64,000 nt of DNA from Amorphoplanes friuliensis DSM 7358. Its GTDB lineage: Bacteria > Actinomycetota > Actinomycetes > Mycobacteriales > Micromonosporaceae. How positions within the stretch are numbered: position 1 is the stretch's first letter; each line of letters starts with the position of its first letter. The position numbers and the translations under genes are program-made. The notes beneath the pieces are model-generated. The model worked only from the letters and a program-made list of their open reading frames with translations, did no database searches and was not told the DNA's origin. Location: the NCBI RefSeq assembly GCF_000494755.1, contig NC_022657.1:6052001-6116000 (forward strand), written 5' to 3'. This document shows positions 26,190 through 35,536 of the stretch, in pieces.

Positions 26190-27200
26190 GTGACGAGCAT
26201 CCAGGAGAAGCGGCTGACCGCGTACGCCCACGGTGGAGGCTGCGCCTGCAAGATCCCGCCGGGCGAGCTCGAGCAGGTCGTGTCGGGCCTGATGGGCGAG
26301 TCGGCGCCGCGGGGCCCGGGTGAGCTGCTGGTCGGGCTCGACGACGGCGACGACGCGGCGGTGGTCCGGATCGCCGCCGGTGTGGCCGTCGTGGCGACCG
26401 CCGACTTCTTCACGCCGGTCGTCGACGACGCCTTCGACTGGGGGCGGATCGCCGTCGCCAACGCCCTGTCCGACGTGTACGCCATGGGCGGCGCACCCGT
26501 CGTCGGAGTGAACCTGCTGGCCTGGCCCCGCGACCTGCTCCCGATGGAACTGGCCGCCGAGGTGCTGCGCGGCGGGCTGGCCGTGGCCCGTGAGGCCGGT
26601 TGTCACGTCGCCGGCGGGCACAGCGTCGACGACCCGGAGCCGAAGTACGGCATGGCGGTCACCGGGGTGGCCGACCCGGACCGGCTGATGCGCAACGACG
26701 CCGGGCGGCCGGGTGTGCCCCTGACGCTGACCAAGCCGCTCGGGATCGGTGTGCTCAACAGCCGGCACAAGACCACCGGCGAGGTGTTCCCGCAGGCGGT
26801 GGCGGCGATGACCGAGCTCAACCGGGCCGCCTCCGAGGCCGCCCTGGCCGCCGGTGCGGTCTGCGCGACCGACGTGACCGGCTTCGGGCTGCTGGGTCAC
26901 CTGCACAAGCTGGCGCGGGCGAGCAAGGTGACCGCCGTTGTCGATGCCGCCGCGGTGCCGTTCCTGGACGGCGCCCGGGATGCCCTGCGGGACGGTTTTG
27001 TCAGCGGCGGCACCCGTCGCAACCTCGACTGGGTCCGGCCGCACCTCGACGGCGGTGCTGTCTCCGAGGACGAGTTGCTGCTGCTCGCGGACGCACAGAC
27101 CTCGGGTGGTCTGCTGGTCGCCGGTGAGGTGCCGGGGCATCCGGTCGTCGGCGAGCTCGTCCCCGCCCGCCAGGACGGTGTCACGCTGGTGATCCGCTGA
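26190..27200 (+). CDS. selD: Selenide, water dikinase SelD
   Basis: A 336-residue enzyme that makes selenophosphate from selenide and ATP. The N-terminal catalytic segment is HGGGCACK, where Cys18 and Lys21 match E. coli Cys17 and Lys20. The codon is TGC, so this SelD is not itself a selenoprotein. DDAAVV and the DDGDDAA acidic cluster bind Mg-ATP; NALSDVYAMGG and AGGHSVDDPEPKYG are also typical. GTG at 26190 is the start. It is divergent from selC and convergent with the NrfD-like gene, with 1 bp between stops. Confidence 0.96.
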   Translation: MTSIQEKRLTAYAHGGGCACKIPPGELEQVVSGLMGESAPRGPGELLVGLDDGDDAAVVRIAAGVAVVATADFFTPVVDDAFDWGRIAVANALSDVYAMGGAPVVGVNLLAWPRDLLPMELAAEVLRGGLAVAREAGCHVAGGHSVDDPEPKYGMAVTGVADPDRLMRNDAGRPGVPLTLTKPLGIGVLNSRHKTTGEVFPQAVAAMTELNRAASEAALAAGAVCATDVTGFGLLGHLHKLARASKVTAVVDAAAVPFLDGARDALRDGFVSGGTRRNLDWVRPHLDGGAVSEDELLLLADAQTSGGLLVAGEVPGHPVVGELVPARQDGVTLVIR

Positions 27201-27201
27201 A

Positions 27202-28284
27202 CTACTCGGCCGTTTTGGCGCCGCCGTCCGCGGCTGCTCGCTCGGCGAGACGTTCGCGCTGCGGGACGACGGTGTACTTCGGGTCGCGGGCCGAGGCCTG
27301 CCCTCCCTCGAAGATCCCGAACCGCGTGAGCAGCGAACCGGTGAGCAGGGAGACCCCGGCGAGCGCGGAGGCGACGCGGCTGCGCCGGCCGAGCACCGCA
27401 CCGGCGGCCCCGAGCGCCGTCAGCGTCCGCGCCGCCCGCAGGTAGCGCCCGGCCTTGCCCTGCTGGTAGGGCTCGCTCAGGAGTCCCTTGGTGGTCTCGA
27501 CGCGGTGGGCGCCGTAGAGCTCCAGCGCGGCGCCGAGGGCCGCCATCCTGCGGGCCGGCCCGGCCTGATCGGCCGGTGCCGCGATCAGTCCGATCCCCGC
27601 ACCGCTGGCCAGGGCACTGCCGGCGAAGACAAAGGGCAGCTCCGGGTACGCCGCATGCCAGCTCGGTGTGGCCGTGTCGGCCAGCAGCACCGCCGTGTAG
27701 GTGGCCAGGGCCGGGGCGGTGAGTGCCGCGCCGTACTGCCCCACAGTGCCGAAAGGGGCCAGCGGTGGGACGACCTCGGCCGCCGCGGCGACTCCGGCGG
27801 CCGCGCTGAAGGCGCTGAACACCCAGGTGCCCATCGACATCGGCGAGGTCGGCTTGGCCACCCGCAGCATGTGCAGGAACCGCATCGGCCGCCCGAGATC
27901 GTTGATGAGGAAGTAGCCACTGGCGGCGACGGCTCCGAGCGCCGCGAACCGGCCGGCCCGGCGCAGAGCCGGCCGGCCGGTGGCGTCTCCACCCGCCGCG
28001 AGCAGCGCCGATCCGGCGGCCAGACCACCGGTGAACAGGTACGCGGGGATGTCGTGCCGCCAAACCGCCGCCTTGACGATCGGCCGCCCGTAGTAGGACC
28101 GGAAATCGGCCGGCGGCACCATCGGCCGGTCCGCCCCGCGGCGCCCGCGCCCCCTGCGGTCCCGGCGATCGCGGACCGGGCCACCCGGGGCCTCGTCGCG
28201 GGCCAGGCCGCTGCCGGGCCGGCCCGCGGGTGGCGGGCTCAGCGACTCGTCACGGGGACGCTCGGCCTCCTCGCGGGGCCTCAT
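27202..28284 (-). CDS. Formate dehydrogenase membrane subunit, NrfD-like
   Basis: A 360-residue integral membrane protein. The first 70 residues are charged and Pro-rich (cytoplasmic, likely disordered). About eight hydrophobic segments follow from residue 85 on, in the pattern of NrfD/PsrC-type quinone-reducing subunits; GYFLINDLGRPMRFLHMLR is typical of this group. It would pass electrons from the iron-sulfur subunit to quinone, without haem, since the paired His of cytochrome b-type FdnI are absent. Its ATG overlaps the beta-subunit stop (ATGA at 28281-28284), making it the third coupled gene of the operon. Confidence 0.85.
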   Translation of the reverse strand: MRPREEAERPRDESLSPPPAGRPGSGLARDEAPGGPVRDRRDRRGRGRRGADRPMVPPADFRSYYGRPIVKAAVWRHDIPAYLFTGGLAAGSALLAAGGDATGRPALRRAGRFAALGAVAASGYFLINDLGRPMRFLHMLRVAKPTSPMSMGTWVFSAFSAAAGVAAAAEVVPPLAPFGTVGQYGAALTAPALATYTAVLLADTATPSWHAAYPELPFVFAGSALASGAGIGLIAAPADQAGPARRMAALGAALELYGAHRVETTKGLLSEPYQQGKAGRYLRAARTLTALGAAGAVLGRRSRVASALAGVSLLTGSLLTRFGIFEGGQASARDPKYTVVPQRERLAERAAADGGAKTAE

Positions 28285-29312
28285 CCGCGCCGTCCCGCGA
28301 AGGACACCACGGCGGCAGCCGCCATGGTCAGCGCGGCCAGGCCGGCACGTTTCCACATCGCCGGGAGGTCGCGGGTGGTCACCACCGGGTCCGGGGGCAG
28401 GCCGTACACCTCGGGTTCGTCGAGGAGCAGGAAGAACGCGCCGTCACCACCGACGCCGTCCTCCGGGTCGTGACCGTAGAGGCGGGCACTGCTCTCGCCC
28501 TGCTCGTGCAGCTTCTCCACGCGGTGGGCGGCGCGGGCGCGCAGCTCGTCCAGCTCGCCGTACTGGATGGACTCGGTGGGGCACGCCTTGGCGCAGGCGG
28601 GGGTGAGACCGTCGCCGATGCGGTCGTAACACATCGTGCACTTCCAGGCCCGGCCGTCGTCCTTGCGCTGATCGATCACGCCGTACGGGCACGCCGGGAT
28701 GCAGTAGCCGCAGCCGTTGCAGATGTCCTCCTGCACCACGACCGTGCCGAACTCGGTGCGGAACAGCGACCCGGTGGGGCACACGTCGAGGCAGGCGGCG
28801 TGGGTGCAGTGTTTGCAGACGTTGGACATCATCAGCCAGCGGAAGTCGCTGCGCGGCGCGTCCAGGGTGCGTCCGGGCAGGTCGGACAGGGGCATGCCGA
28901 GGAACTGCGTCCCGGTGGTGCCCGCCGCGGCCAGGGCGTCGACCGCCGGGCGGACGCCGGGTTCGGTGCCCGTGTCCTGACCGGTGGACGCCGCGACGAC
29001 AGCGCTCTGCGGGCTCGCGGGCGGCCCGACCGGCAGCCCGGCGAAGACGTCGGGCGCACCGCCCGGCTGCTCGACGAACGCGACGTGCCGCCACGAGTTG
29101 GCCGTCAGTCCGCCGGTGTTGTCGTACGAGGTGCCGAGCAGGTTGAACCCGTCGTCGGGGATGGCGTTCCACTCCTTGCACGCCACCTCGCACGCCTTGC
29201 AACCGATGCAGACGCTGGTGTCGGTGAAGAAGCCCATCCGCGGCGGGGCGTCGACATATCCGGCGTCCGGGGCCGGGTCCACCGGGCCGTACAGGCTGTT
29301 CGGTCCGGCCAT
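28281..29312 (-). CDS. fdhB: Formate dehydrogenase iron-sulfur (beta) subunit
   Basis: A 343-residue ferredoxin-like electron carrier. Four Cys clusters for [4Fe-4S] centres are visible: CIGCKACEVACKEWN, CKHCTHAACLDVC, CNGCGYCIPACPYG and CTMCYDR-x-CAKACP. This is the FdnH/HybA pattern. A hydrophobic stretch near the C-terminus (MWKRAGLAALTMAAAAVVSF) would anchor it to the membrane. A Gly/Thr-rich insert of about 60 residues separates the first and second clusters. Its ATG lies 1 nt after the alpha-subunit stop. It links the molybdenum subunit to the NrfD-like membrane subunit. Confidence 0.93.
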   Translation of the reverse strand: MAGPNSLYGPVDPAPDAGYVDAPPRMGFFTDTSVCIGCKACEVACKEWNAIPDDGFNLLGTSYDNTGGLTANSWRHVAFVEQPGGAPDVFAGLPVGPPASPQSAVVAASTGQDTGTEPGVRPAVDALAAAGTTGTQFLGMPLSDLPGRTLDAPRSDFRWLMMSNVCKHCTHAACLDVCPTGSLFRTEFGTVVVQEDICNGCGYCIPACPYGVIDQRKDDGRAWKCTMCYDRIGDGLTPACAKACPTESIQYGELDELRARAAHRVEKLHEQGESSARLYGHDPEDGVGGDGAFFLLLDEPEVYGLPPDPVVTTRDLPAMWKRAGLAALTMAAAAVVSFAGRRG

Positions 29313-29313
29313 C

Positions 29314-32300
29314 TCAGGTCTCCTCAGCTCGGAGCCCGGCCCGGCTCCGGTAGTCCGCGACGTAGGCCAGCAGCTCGGGGCCCGTGGGCCGGCGGCCGGG
29401 ACGGATGTCGCAGGTGCCGACCTTGCTCTCCTGGATCAGCACGTTCGGGTCCAGCGTGATGCCGATCAGGTCGTTGGCGGAGTCGCCGGTGACCAGGCCC
29501 TCGCCACCCCAGTGGTAGGGCAGCCAGATCTGGTGCACGACCCGGCCGTCGATGCGCAGCGGGGCGAGGCGGTCGGTGACCAGCACCTTGGCCTCGATCG
29601 CGGCGCGGGCGGTGACGACGTGCGCCCAGTCCAGGTGGGTCAGCCCGCGCTCGGCCGCCAGCTCCGGTGAGACCTCCACGAACATCTCCGGCTGCAGCTC
29701 CGACAGGTACGCGAGCTGCCGGCTCATGCCCCCGGCGGTGTGATGCTCGGTGAGGCGGCTGGTCGTGAACACGTACGGGAAGACACCGGTGCGCTCATCC
29801 GGCGCGCTGGGGTTGATCGGGTTGTCCGGACGGTCGTAGACCTTGCGCGTCGGGTTGGCCTGCTGGGCGTAGAGCGGGTTGCGGACCGGCGACTCGGACG
29901 GCTCGTAGTGCGTGGGCAGCGGGCCGTCGATGAGACCGCTGGGCGCGTAGAGCCAGCCCTTCCCGTCGCCCTGCATGATGAACGCGTCGTCGCCGGCGAT
30001 CGCGGCGACACCGGTGGCGTCCTCCGGCGGCCGGTACGACGGTGGTTTGGTCTTCTCGAAGTCCGGCACGTCGTAGCCGGTCCACTCCCCCGCCTCGCCC
30101 GCCTCCGGGTCCCACCACACGTACTTCTTACGCTCGGACCACGGGTTGCCCTCAGGGTCGGCCGACGCGCGGTTGTAGAGGGTGCGCCGGTCCGACGGCC
30201 AGGCCCAGCCCCACTCGCGAGCCACCCAGTCCTGCTCGGATCCGGGCTTGCGCCGGGCCGCCTGGTTGACGCCGTCCTTGTAGACACCGGAGTAGATCCA
30301 GCAGCCGCAGGCGGTGGAACCGTCGGCCTTGAGCGCGGTGAAGTTCGGCACCGGCTCCCCGGTCGCCGTGTCGTAACCGTTGATCTCCTTGAGCACGTCC
30401 TCGCCGCTGGGCTCGTCACCGCGCTCGCCGGAGAGCGGATAATCCCAGGTCAGGTTGAGGATCCCCTGGTCGCGCGGCAGGGTGGACCCGGCCAGGCGCT
30501 CCCGGACCAGGCGGCCCAGGTGATAGAAGAACCAGAGCTCGGAGCGGCAGTCGCCCGGCGGCTCGACGGCCTTCTCGCGCCACTGCAGCATGCGCTGCGT
30601 CTGGGTGAAGGTGCCCTCCTTCTCGGCGTGCGAGGCAGCCGGCATGAAGAACACCTCCGTCCGGCACTGCTCGGGGACGATCTCGCCGGTGGCGACCTCC
30701 GGGCCGTCCTTCCAGAACGTGGCGCTCTCGATCATGAACAGATCGCGGACCACGAGCCAGTCGAGGTTCGCCATGCCGAGACGCTGGGCCTTGCCGTGCG
30801 CGGACCCGACGGCCGGGTTCTGCCCGAGCAGGAAGTACCCCTTGATCTTGCCGTCGATCATGTCGAGAACCTGCTGGTAGGTGCCGTGGTCGCCGGTCAG
30901 GCGGGGCAGCCAGTCGTACCCCCAGTCGTTGGCGGCGGTCGCGGCGTCACCCCAGTAGGCCTTGAGCAGACTGGTCGCGTACGACTCGGCCTCGGCCCAG
31001 AAGCCCTTCTGCTCGGGGTGCCGGATCGCGTCCACCCACTCGCGGAAGCCCGGGTGCTGGCGGTAGTGCGGCATGGGCAGATAGCCCGGCAGCAGGTTGA
31101 ACAGCGTCGGGATGTCCGTGGAGCCCTGGATGCTGGCGTGCCCGCGCAGCGCCATCACGCCACCGCCCGGGCGTCCCATGTTGCCCAGCAGCAGCTGGAT
31201 GATCGCGCCGGTGCGGATGTACTGCACACCGACGCTGTGCTGGGTCCAGCCGACGGAGTAGACCAGCGCCGTGGTGCGTTCGCGGCCGGAGTTGGCGGTC
31301 CAGGCCTCGCAGATCTCGAGGAACTTGTCCTGCGGGACGCCGCAGGTGCGCTCCACGAACTCCGGCGTGTACCGCGCGTAGTGCCGCTTGAGTACCTGGT
31401 AGACGCAGCGGGGGTCCTGCAGCGTCGGATCGCGGGGCACGTCGGCGGGCACCGGCGGGCCGTGCGACTCCTGCTCCAGCCCGGACGCGGTCTCCCGATC
31501 GGTGTGCGCCTCCTCCTCGTCCTGGCCCTCCTCCTGCTGTCCCGCGTACGCCCAGCTCTTCTGGTCGTACGCCTTCGTCTCCGGGTCGAATCCGGAGAAC
31601 AGGCCGTCCAGGTCCTCGGTGTCCTGGAAGTCCTCACTGACCATCGTGGATGCATTGGTGTAGGCGAGCACGTACTCCCGGAAATCCTTGCCGTGGCTGA
31701 GGATGTAGTTGACGACACCACCCAGGAACGCGATGTCGGCACCCGCCCGCATCGGCACGTACGTGTCAGCGAGCGCGCTCGTCCGGGTGAACCGCGGGTC
31801 CACGTGGAAAACCTTGGCGCCGCGCTTCTTGGCGTCCACGACGTACTGGAAGCCGACCGGATGGGCTTCCGCCATGTTGGAGCCCTGGATGACGATGCAG
31901 TCTGCGTTGGCCAGATCCTGGAGGAATCCGGTGGCCCCGCCACGGCCGAAGCTGGTCCCCAGACCGGGGACGGTGGCGGAGTGTCAAATACGCGCCTGGT
32001 TCTCGATCTGCAGAGCGCCCATCGCGGTGAAGAGCTTCTTGATCAGGTAGTTCTCTTCGTTGTCGAGGGTGGCGCCACCGAGGCTGGCGAACCCGAGCGT
32101 GCGGTTGAGCGCCAGCCCGTCGGGGTCCTTGTCCTGCCAGGTCTCCTCCCGGGCGGCGAGCACCCGGTCCGCGATCATCTCCATCGCGGTGTCCAGGTCG
32201 AGCTCTTCCCACGCGGTGGCGTACGGCCGGCGGTAGAGGACCTTCTGCTGGCGGCGGTCGCTGGTCACGAGGCTCTTGCTCGCCGAGCCCTTGGGGCACA

Positions 32301-32565
32301 GCCGGCCCTTGGAGATCGGGCTGTCCGGGTCACCCTCGATCTGGACGATCTCGCCGTCCTTGACGAAGATCCGCTGCCCGCAGCCGACCGCGCAGTAGGG
32401 GCACACCGACCGGGCGACCGAGTCGGCCGTCTCCGTCCGGGCGGTCAGAGCCTTCGACCGGCCGGACTGCGCGGCCGCGCCCCGGCCCAGCGGGTCGGTG
32501 CCGGTCAGCTGCCGGTAGACCGGCCAGTCCTGGATCCACGTACGGACTCCCATGAGATCGAACAT
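29314..32565 (-). CDS. fdhA: Selenocysteine-containing formate dehydrogenase catalytic (alpha) subunit; UGA at 31984-31986 read as Sec
   Basis: A 1083-residue molybdopterin-dependent formate dehydrogenase once the in-frame UGA at 31984-31986 is read as selenocysteine (residue 194). Upstream of it, residues 55-90 hold the [4Fe-4S] Cys set (CPYCAVGC and GRLCPKG). The sequence around the UGA is ENQARI-U-HSATVPGLGTSFGRG, the family context in which Sec binds Mo. The following His and the later Arg in the GRG region are the proton-handling residues. An acidic Glu-rich insert of about 50 residues sits after SWAYAG. The product converts formate to CO2. ATG 32565 or 32553 could be the start. Conventional calling would split it in two. 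Confidence 0.95.
31940..31986 (-). promoter_or_regulatory. Bacterial SECIS element for Sec insertion
   Basis: Counting the UGA as 1-3, transcript positions 16-32 form a 6-bp stem, GTCCCC with GGGGAC (31955-31971), closed by the loop GGTCT at positions 22-26 (31961-31965). In E. coli fdhF the SelB-contacted loop GGUCU is at the same positions 22-26, and a U at 17 is also shared. Outer CCAC and GTGG can extend the helix. Sequence and spacing together support a SelB-binding SECIS. Confidence 0.9.
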
Positions 32566-32792
32566 AGATGACAACCCGGACCGGCGCACACCAGGCCGGA
32601 GCACCAAAAAACTCTTGGCTTCCGAGGGTTACGGGCAGAAAAGGTGGGAAGGCCGCCGGACTGGCTGCTACCCGTCGCGGTAGCGGAAGCCTTCGGCCGG
32701 CGACGGGCGCAGGTCCCGGTGCCTCGTTCGGGCCGGCAGATCCGCAGACGCCATCGACCCCGCCTCACGGCGGTCCGGGACAGGAAAGCGCG
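32566..32792. other. Divergent intergenic region between fdhA and the GAF-ANTAR gene
   Basis: A 227-bp region, less GC-rich near 32610-32650 (an A6 run and a GAAAAGG stretch). It must hold promoters in both directions, but I could not fix a convincing -35/-10 pair for either. An open frame crosses it but has no codon or start support. Confidence 0.4.
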
Positions 32793-33512
32793 ATGTCCAT
32801 GCCGTCGAAAACCCTCGACCCCCACACCGCTTTCGCGGCCCTCGCCCGCATCAACCTCGCGGAGACCGACCTCGACGGAGTCCTGACGCACGTCGCCGAG
32901 CTGGCGCAGCGCACCGTTCCGGGTGCGGACGACGTCTCGGTGACGATGGTGCACCGGAGCACCGCGGAGACCGCGGTGTCCACCGGTGACCGCGCCCTGG
33001 TGCTCGACGAATGGCAGTACCGCGAAGGCCTCGGGCCCTGCCTGAAGGCCGCTGCCGAGAAGTTGACCGTGTCGGTTCCGGACCTCGCCTCCGACGACCG
33101 GTGGCCGGACTGGGGCGCGCACGCCGTGTCCTCGGGTGCCCGCAGTTCCCTGTCCGTGGGCCTGCCGATCGAGGACGAGATCGACGGCGCGCTCAACATC
33201 TACAGCACCCGCAGGTACGCCTTCGGCGAGGACGCGATCCTGCTCGCGCAGACCTTCGCCGGGTACGCCACCGTCGCCCTGTCCAACGCCAAGCGGTACG
33301 GCAGCACCTCGGATCTCGTCCGGGACCTGCAGGCCTCCATGACCAGTCGTGCCGTGATCGAGCAGGCCAAGGGCATCATCATGGGCCGGCAGCGATGTTC
33401 GGCCGAGCAGGCCTTCACGATCCTGACCAGGATCGCGCAGGACCGCAATCGGGACGTGCGGGACATCGCCACGGCGGTCGTCGCCCGGGCCGAGGGCCGC
33501 GGCGGCTCATGA
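32793..33512 (+). CDS. GAF-ANTAR regulator
   Basis: A 239-residue regulator. Residues about 15-165 form a GAF domain (YREGLGPCLKAA, and VGLPIEDEIDGALNIYS near its end). Residues about 178-232 form an ANTAR RNA-binding domain, with AVIEQAKGIIMGRQRCSAEQAF as its three-helix signature. ANTAR proteins bind paired hexaloop hairpins in nascent mRNA and prevent termination. AGGAAAG is placed well before the ATG at 32793. It is divergent from fdhA and followed by a second ANTAR gene 77 bp downstream. The ligand of the GAF domain is unknown; a link to formate metabolism would be inference. Confidence 0.9.
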   Translation: MSMPSKTLDPHTAFAALARINLAETDLDGVLTHVAELAQRTVPGADDVSVTMVHRSTAETAVSTGDRALVLDEWQYREGLGPCLKAAAEKLTVSVPDLASDDRWPDWGAHAVSSGARSSLSVGLPIEDEIDGALNIYSTRRYAFGEDAILLAQTFAGYATVALSNAKRYGSTSDLVRDLQASMTSRAVIEQAKGIIMGRQRCSAEQAFTILTRIAQDRNRDVRDIATAVVARAEGRGGS

Positions 33513-33589
33513 CAAGTGCGTCCGGGGGGGTGTCGACGCGGCGTTCGGGGGTAGAGCAGTGCTCCGGTCAGAGAAGAGGAGCCGCCGCG

Positions 33590-34168
33590 ATGTCCCGCCA
33601 CCCGCTGCCACCGTCGGCTCGTCCCTCCGAACGCAGCCTGAAGGAATGCCTCATCACCCTGTCCGGGACGCCGGACGAGGACCCCGCCACCGAACGCTGC
33701 CTGATCGAGATCGCCGAGCTGACCGCGTACCTGATCGACGCGGTCACCTGCGCCTCCATCGACGGATGTCCCGAGGACAACTGCACCGCGTCGCTGTCGG
33801 TCCCGCTCTTCGCCGGGCGCGGACGGCCGCTGGCCGCACTTGATCTGCGCAGCCAGGACGCGGGCGGACTGGCACCACTGACCGCCTCGGTCCTGGCGGC
33901 CTACGAGGACGATCTCCCCGACACTGCGGCGATGATCCACGACGGCCTGTGCCCGGGCGCGGTGGAACTCGTGGAGGGGCTGGCCGGCGCCTTCGACGTC
34001 CGGGCGATCATCCAGCAGGCGATCGGGATGCTCATCGCCGACGAGGGCACGACCGCCGACCGCGCCTACGCCCTGCTGCGCTCGCGGGTCACGAAGCCCG
34101 GCAGCAGCTTGACCTCCGTCGCGGCAGGCATCGTCCACCCCGGGCGTAACCTCGCGGAATGCGACTGA
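33590..34168 (+). CDS. ANTAR-domain protein with Cys-rich N-terminal domain
   Basis: A 192-residue protein. Residues about 130-185 are an ANTAR domain (VRAIIQQAIGMLIADEGTTADRAY). The N-terminal 120 residues resemble a degenerate GAF domain and carry a Cys cluster at residues 54, 60 and 65 (CASIDGCPEDNC) plus Cys20 and Cys37. That spacing could serve metal, iron-sulfur or redox sensing, though the fold is not certain. GAGGAG is 8 nt before the ATG. Its stop overlaps the next gene's ATG by 10 bp. Confidence 0.75.
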   Translation: MSRHPLPPSARPSERSLKECLITLSGTPDEDPATERCLIEIAELTAYLIDAVTCASIDGCPEDNCTASLSVPLFAGRGRPLAALDLRSQDAGGLAPLTASVLAAYEDDLPDTAAMIHDGLCPGAVELVEGLAGAFDVRAIIQQAIGMLIADEGTTADRAYALLRSRVTKPGSSLTSVAAGIVHPGRNLAECD

Positions 34169-35532
34169 TCGCCGGTCTCACCCGGCCCTCCCCGACCGAC
34201 GGCGCGGCGATCCGGTTCGGTACGCAGACCCTCTCCGGCGAGCAGGTGCTGGCCGCCGCGACCGCCGTCGCCGACGAGGTGGCCGGAGCGCAGGTCGTCG
34301 CGGTGCACGCGACAGCAACCGCCGAGACCGTCGTCGCGATGATCGGCGCGCTGCTCGGTGGCGCCGCGGTCGTGCCGCTGCCACCCGACTCCGGCGAGAC
34401 CGAGACCGCGCACATCCTGAACGACTCCGGGGCGCAGGTGCTGCTGGCCCACGGGGAGCACCCGCCGACCAGCGTGCGGACCGTGCCGATCGACCTGCGG
34501 CGCACCTCGGCCACGACCTATCCCGCCCCGCCGCCGGAAGCAACCGCGCTGATCATGTACACGAGCGGGACCACCGGGGCTCCGAAGGGCGCCGTGCTCT
34601 CGCACCGTGCCGTCGAGGCCGGGCTGGACGCGCTCGCCGAGGCCTGGGCCTGGCACCCCGACGACCTGCTGGTGCACGGCCTGCCGCTGTTCCACGTGCA
34701 CGGGCTCGTGCTGGGCGTCTTCGGCGCACTGCGGGTCGGCAACCGCCTGCACCACACCGTGCGGCCGGCACCGCAGGCGTACGCGGAAGCCGGCGGCAGC
34801 CTGTACTTCGGCGTACCGACGGTGTGGTCCCGGATGTGCGCCCGGCCGGACCTGGCCGCCCGGCTGGCGAAGGCACGGCTGCTGGTGTCCGGCAGCGCCG
34901 CGCTGCCGGTGCCGGTGTTCGAACGGATGCGGGAGCTGACCGGGCACCGGCCGGTCGAGCGGTACGGCATGACCGAAACGCTGATCACCGTGAGCAACCG
35001 CGCCGACGACCCCGACCGGCGGCCCGGACAGGTCGGCACGCCCGTCGCCGGTGTCGCGACCCGCGTGGTCGACGAGGACCGCGACGTGCCCGCGGACGGC
35101 GAGTCCATCGGTGAGCTGTGGGTCCGCGGCCCGATGCTCTTCGACGGCTACCTGCACCGGCCCGCGGCCACCGGCTGGTTCAGGACCGGCGACATCGCCT
35201 CGGTGGCGCCGGACGGGCGGCACCGGATCGTCGGGCGCCGGTCCACCGACCTGATCAAGAGCGGTGGTTACCGGATCGGCGCGGGTGAGGTCGAGGACGC
35301 GCTGCTCGCCCACCCCGGCGTCCGGGAGGCGGCGGTGATCGGCACTCCCCACGACGACCTCGGCGAGCAGGTCACGGCGTACGTCGTGGGGGACGCGGTG
35401 AGCGCCGACGAGCTGATCGGCTTTGTCGCGCGCACGCTGTCGGCGCACAAACGGCCGCGGGAGATCCGCTTCGTAGCGGAGCTCCCGCGGAACGCGATGG
35501 GCAAGGTGCAGAAGCGGCTGCTGGCCCGCTGA
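34159..35532 (+). CDS. matB: MatB-like malonyl-CoA synthetase
   Basis: A 457-residue ANL-family ligase. The P-loop is MYTSGTTGAPKGAV, A5 is RYGMTET, and WFRTGDIA and the hinge-Lys region near LPRNAMGKVQKR close the C-terminal domain. Length and the segments HGLPLFHVHGLVLGVFGAL and VSGSAALPVPVFERM match Streptomyces MatB, which makes malonyl- or methylmalonyl-CoA from the free acids and ATP. TAACCT at 34147-34152 is 6 nt before the ATG, so it may be transcribed leaderless from within the ANTAR gene. The specificity is inferred from overall similarity. Confidence 0.78.
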   Translation: MRLIAGLTRPSPTDGAAIRFGTQTLSGEQVLAAATAVADEVAGAQVVAVHATATAETVVAMIGALLGGAAVVPLPPDSGETETAHILNDSGAQVLLAHGEHPPTSVRTVPIDLRRTSATTYPAPPPEATALIMYTSGTTGAPKGAVLSHRAVEAGLDALAEAWAWHPDDLLVHGLPLFHVHGLVLGVFGALRVGNRLHHTVRPAPQAYAEAGGSLYFGVPTVWSRMCARPDLAARLAKARLLVSGSAALPVPVFERMRELTGHRPVERYGMTETLITVSNRADDPDRRPGQVGTPVAGVATRVVDEDRDVPADGESIGELWVRGPMLFDGYLHRPAATGWFRTGDIASVAPDGRHRIVGRRSTDLIKSGGYRIGAGEVEDALLAHPGVREAAVIGTPHDDLGEQVTAYVVGDAVSADELIGFVARTLSAHKRPREIRFVAELPRNAMGKVQKRLLAR

Positions 35533-35536
35533 CCTG

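Noticed and set aside
29740..32571. Long open frame on the plus strand opposite formate dehydrogenase (about 940 codons)
   Set aside because: It mirrors a well-supported enzyme on the minus strand and has no recognised domain; GC-rich genes give long antisense frames.
31984..32607. A separate 5' gene or pseudogene before the formate dehydrogenase
   Set aside because: Its end is the Sec UGA; the two parts are one protein with SECIS and complete sel genes nearby.
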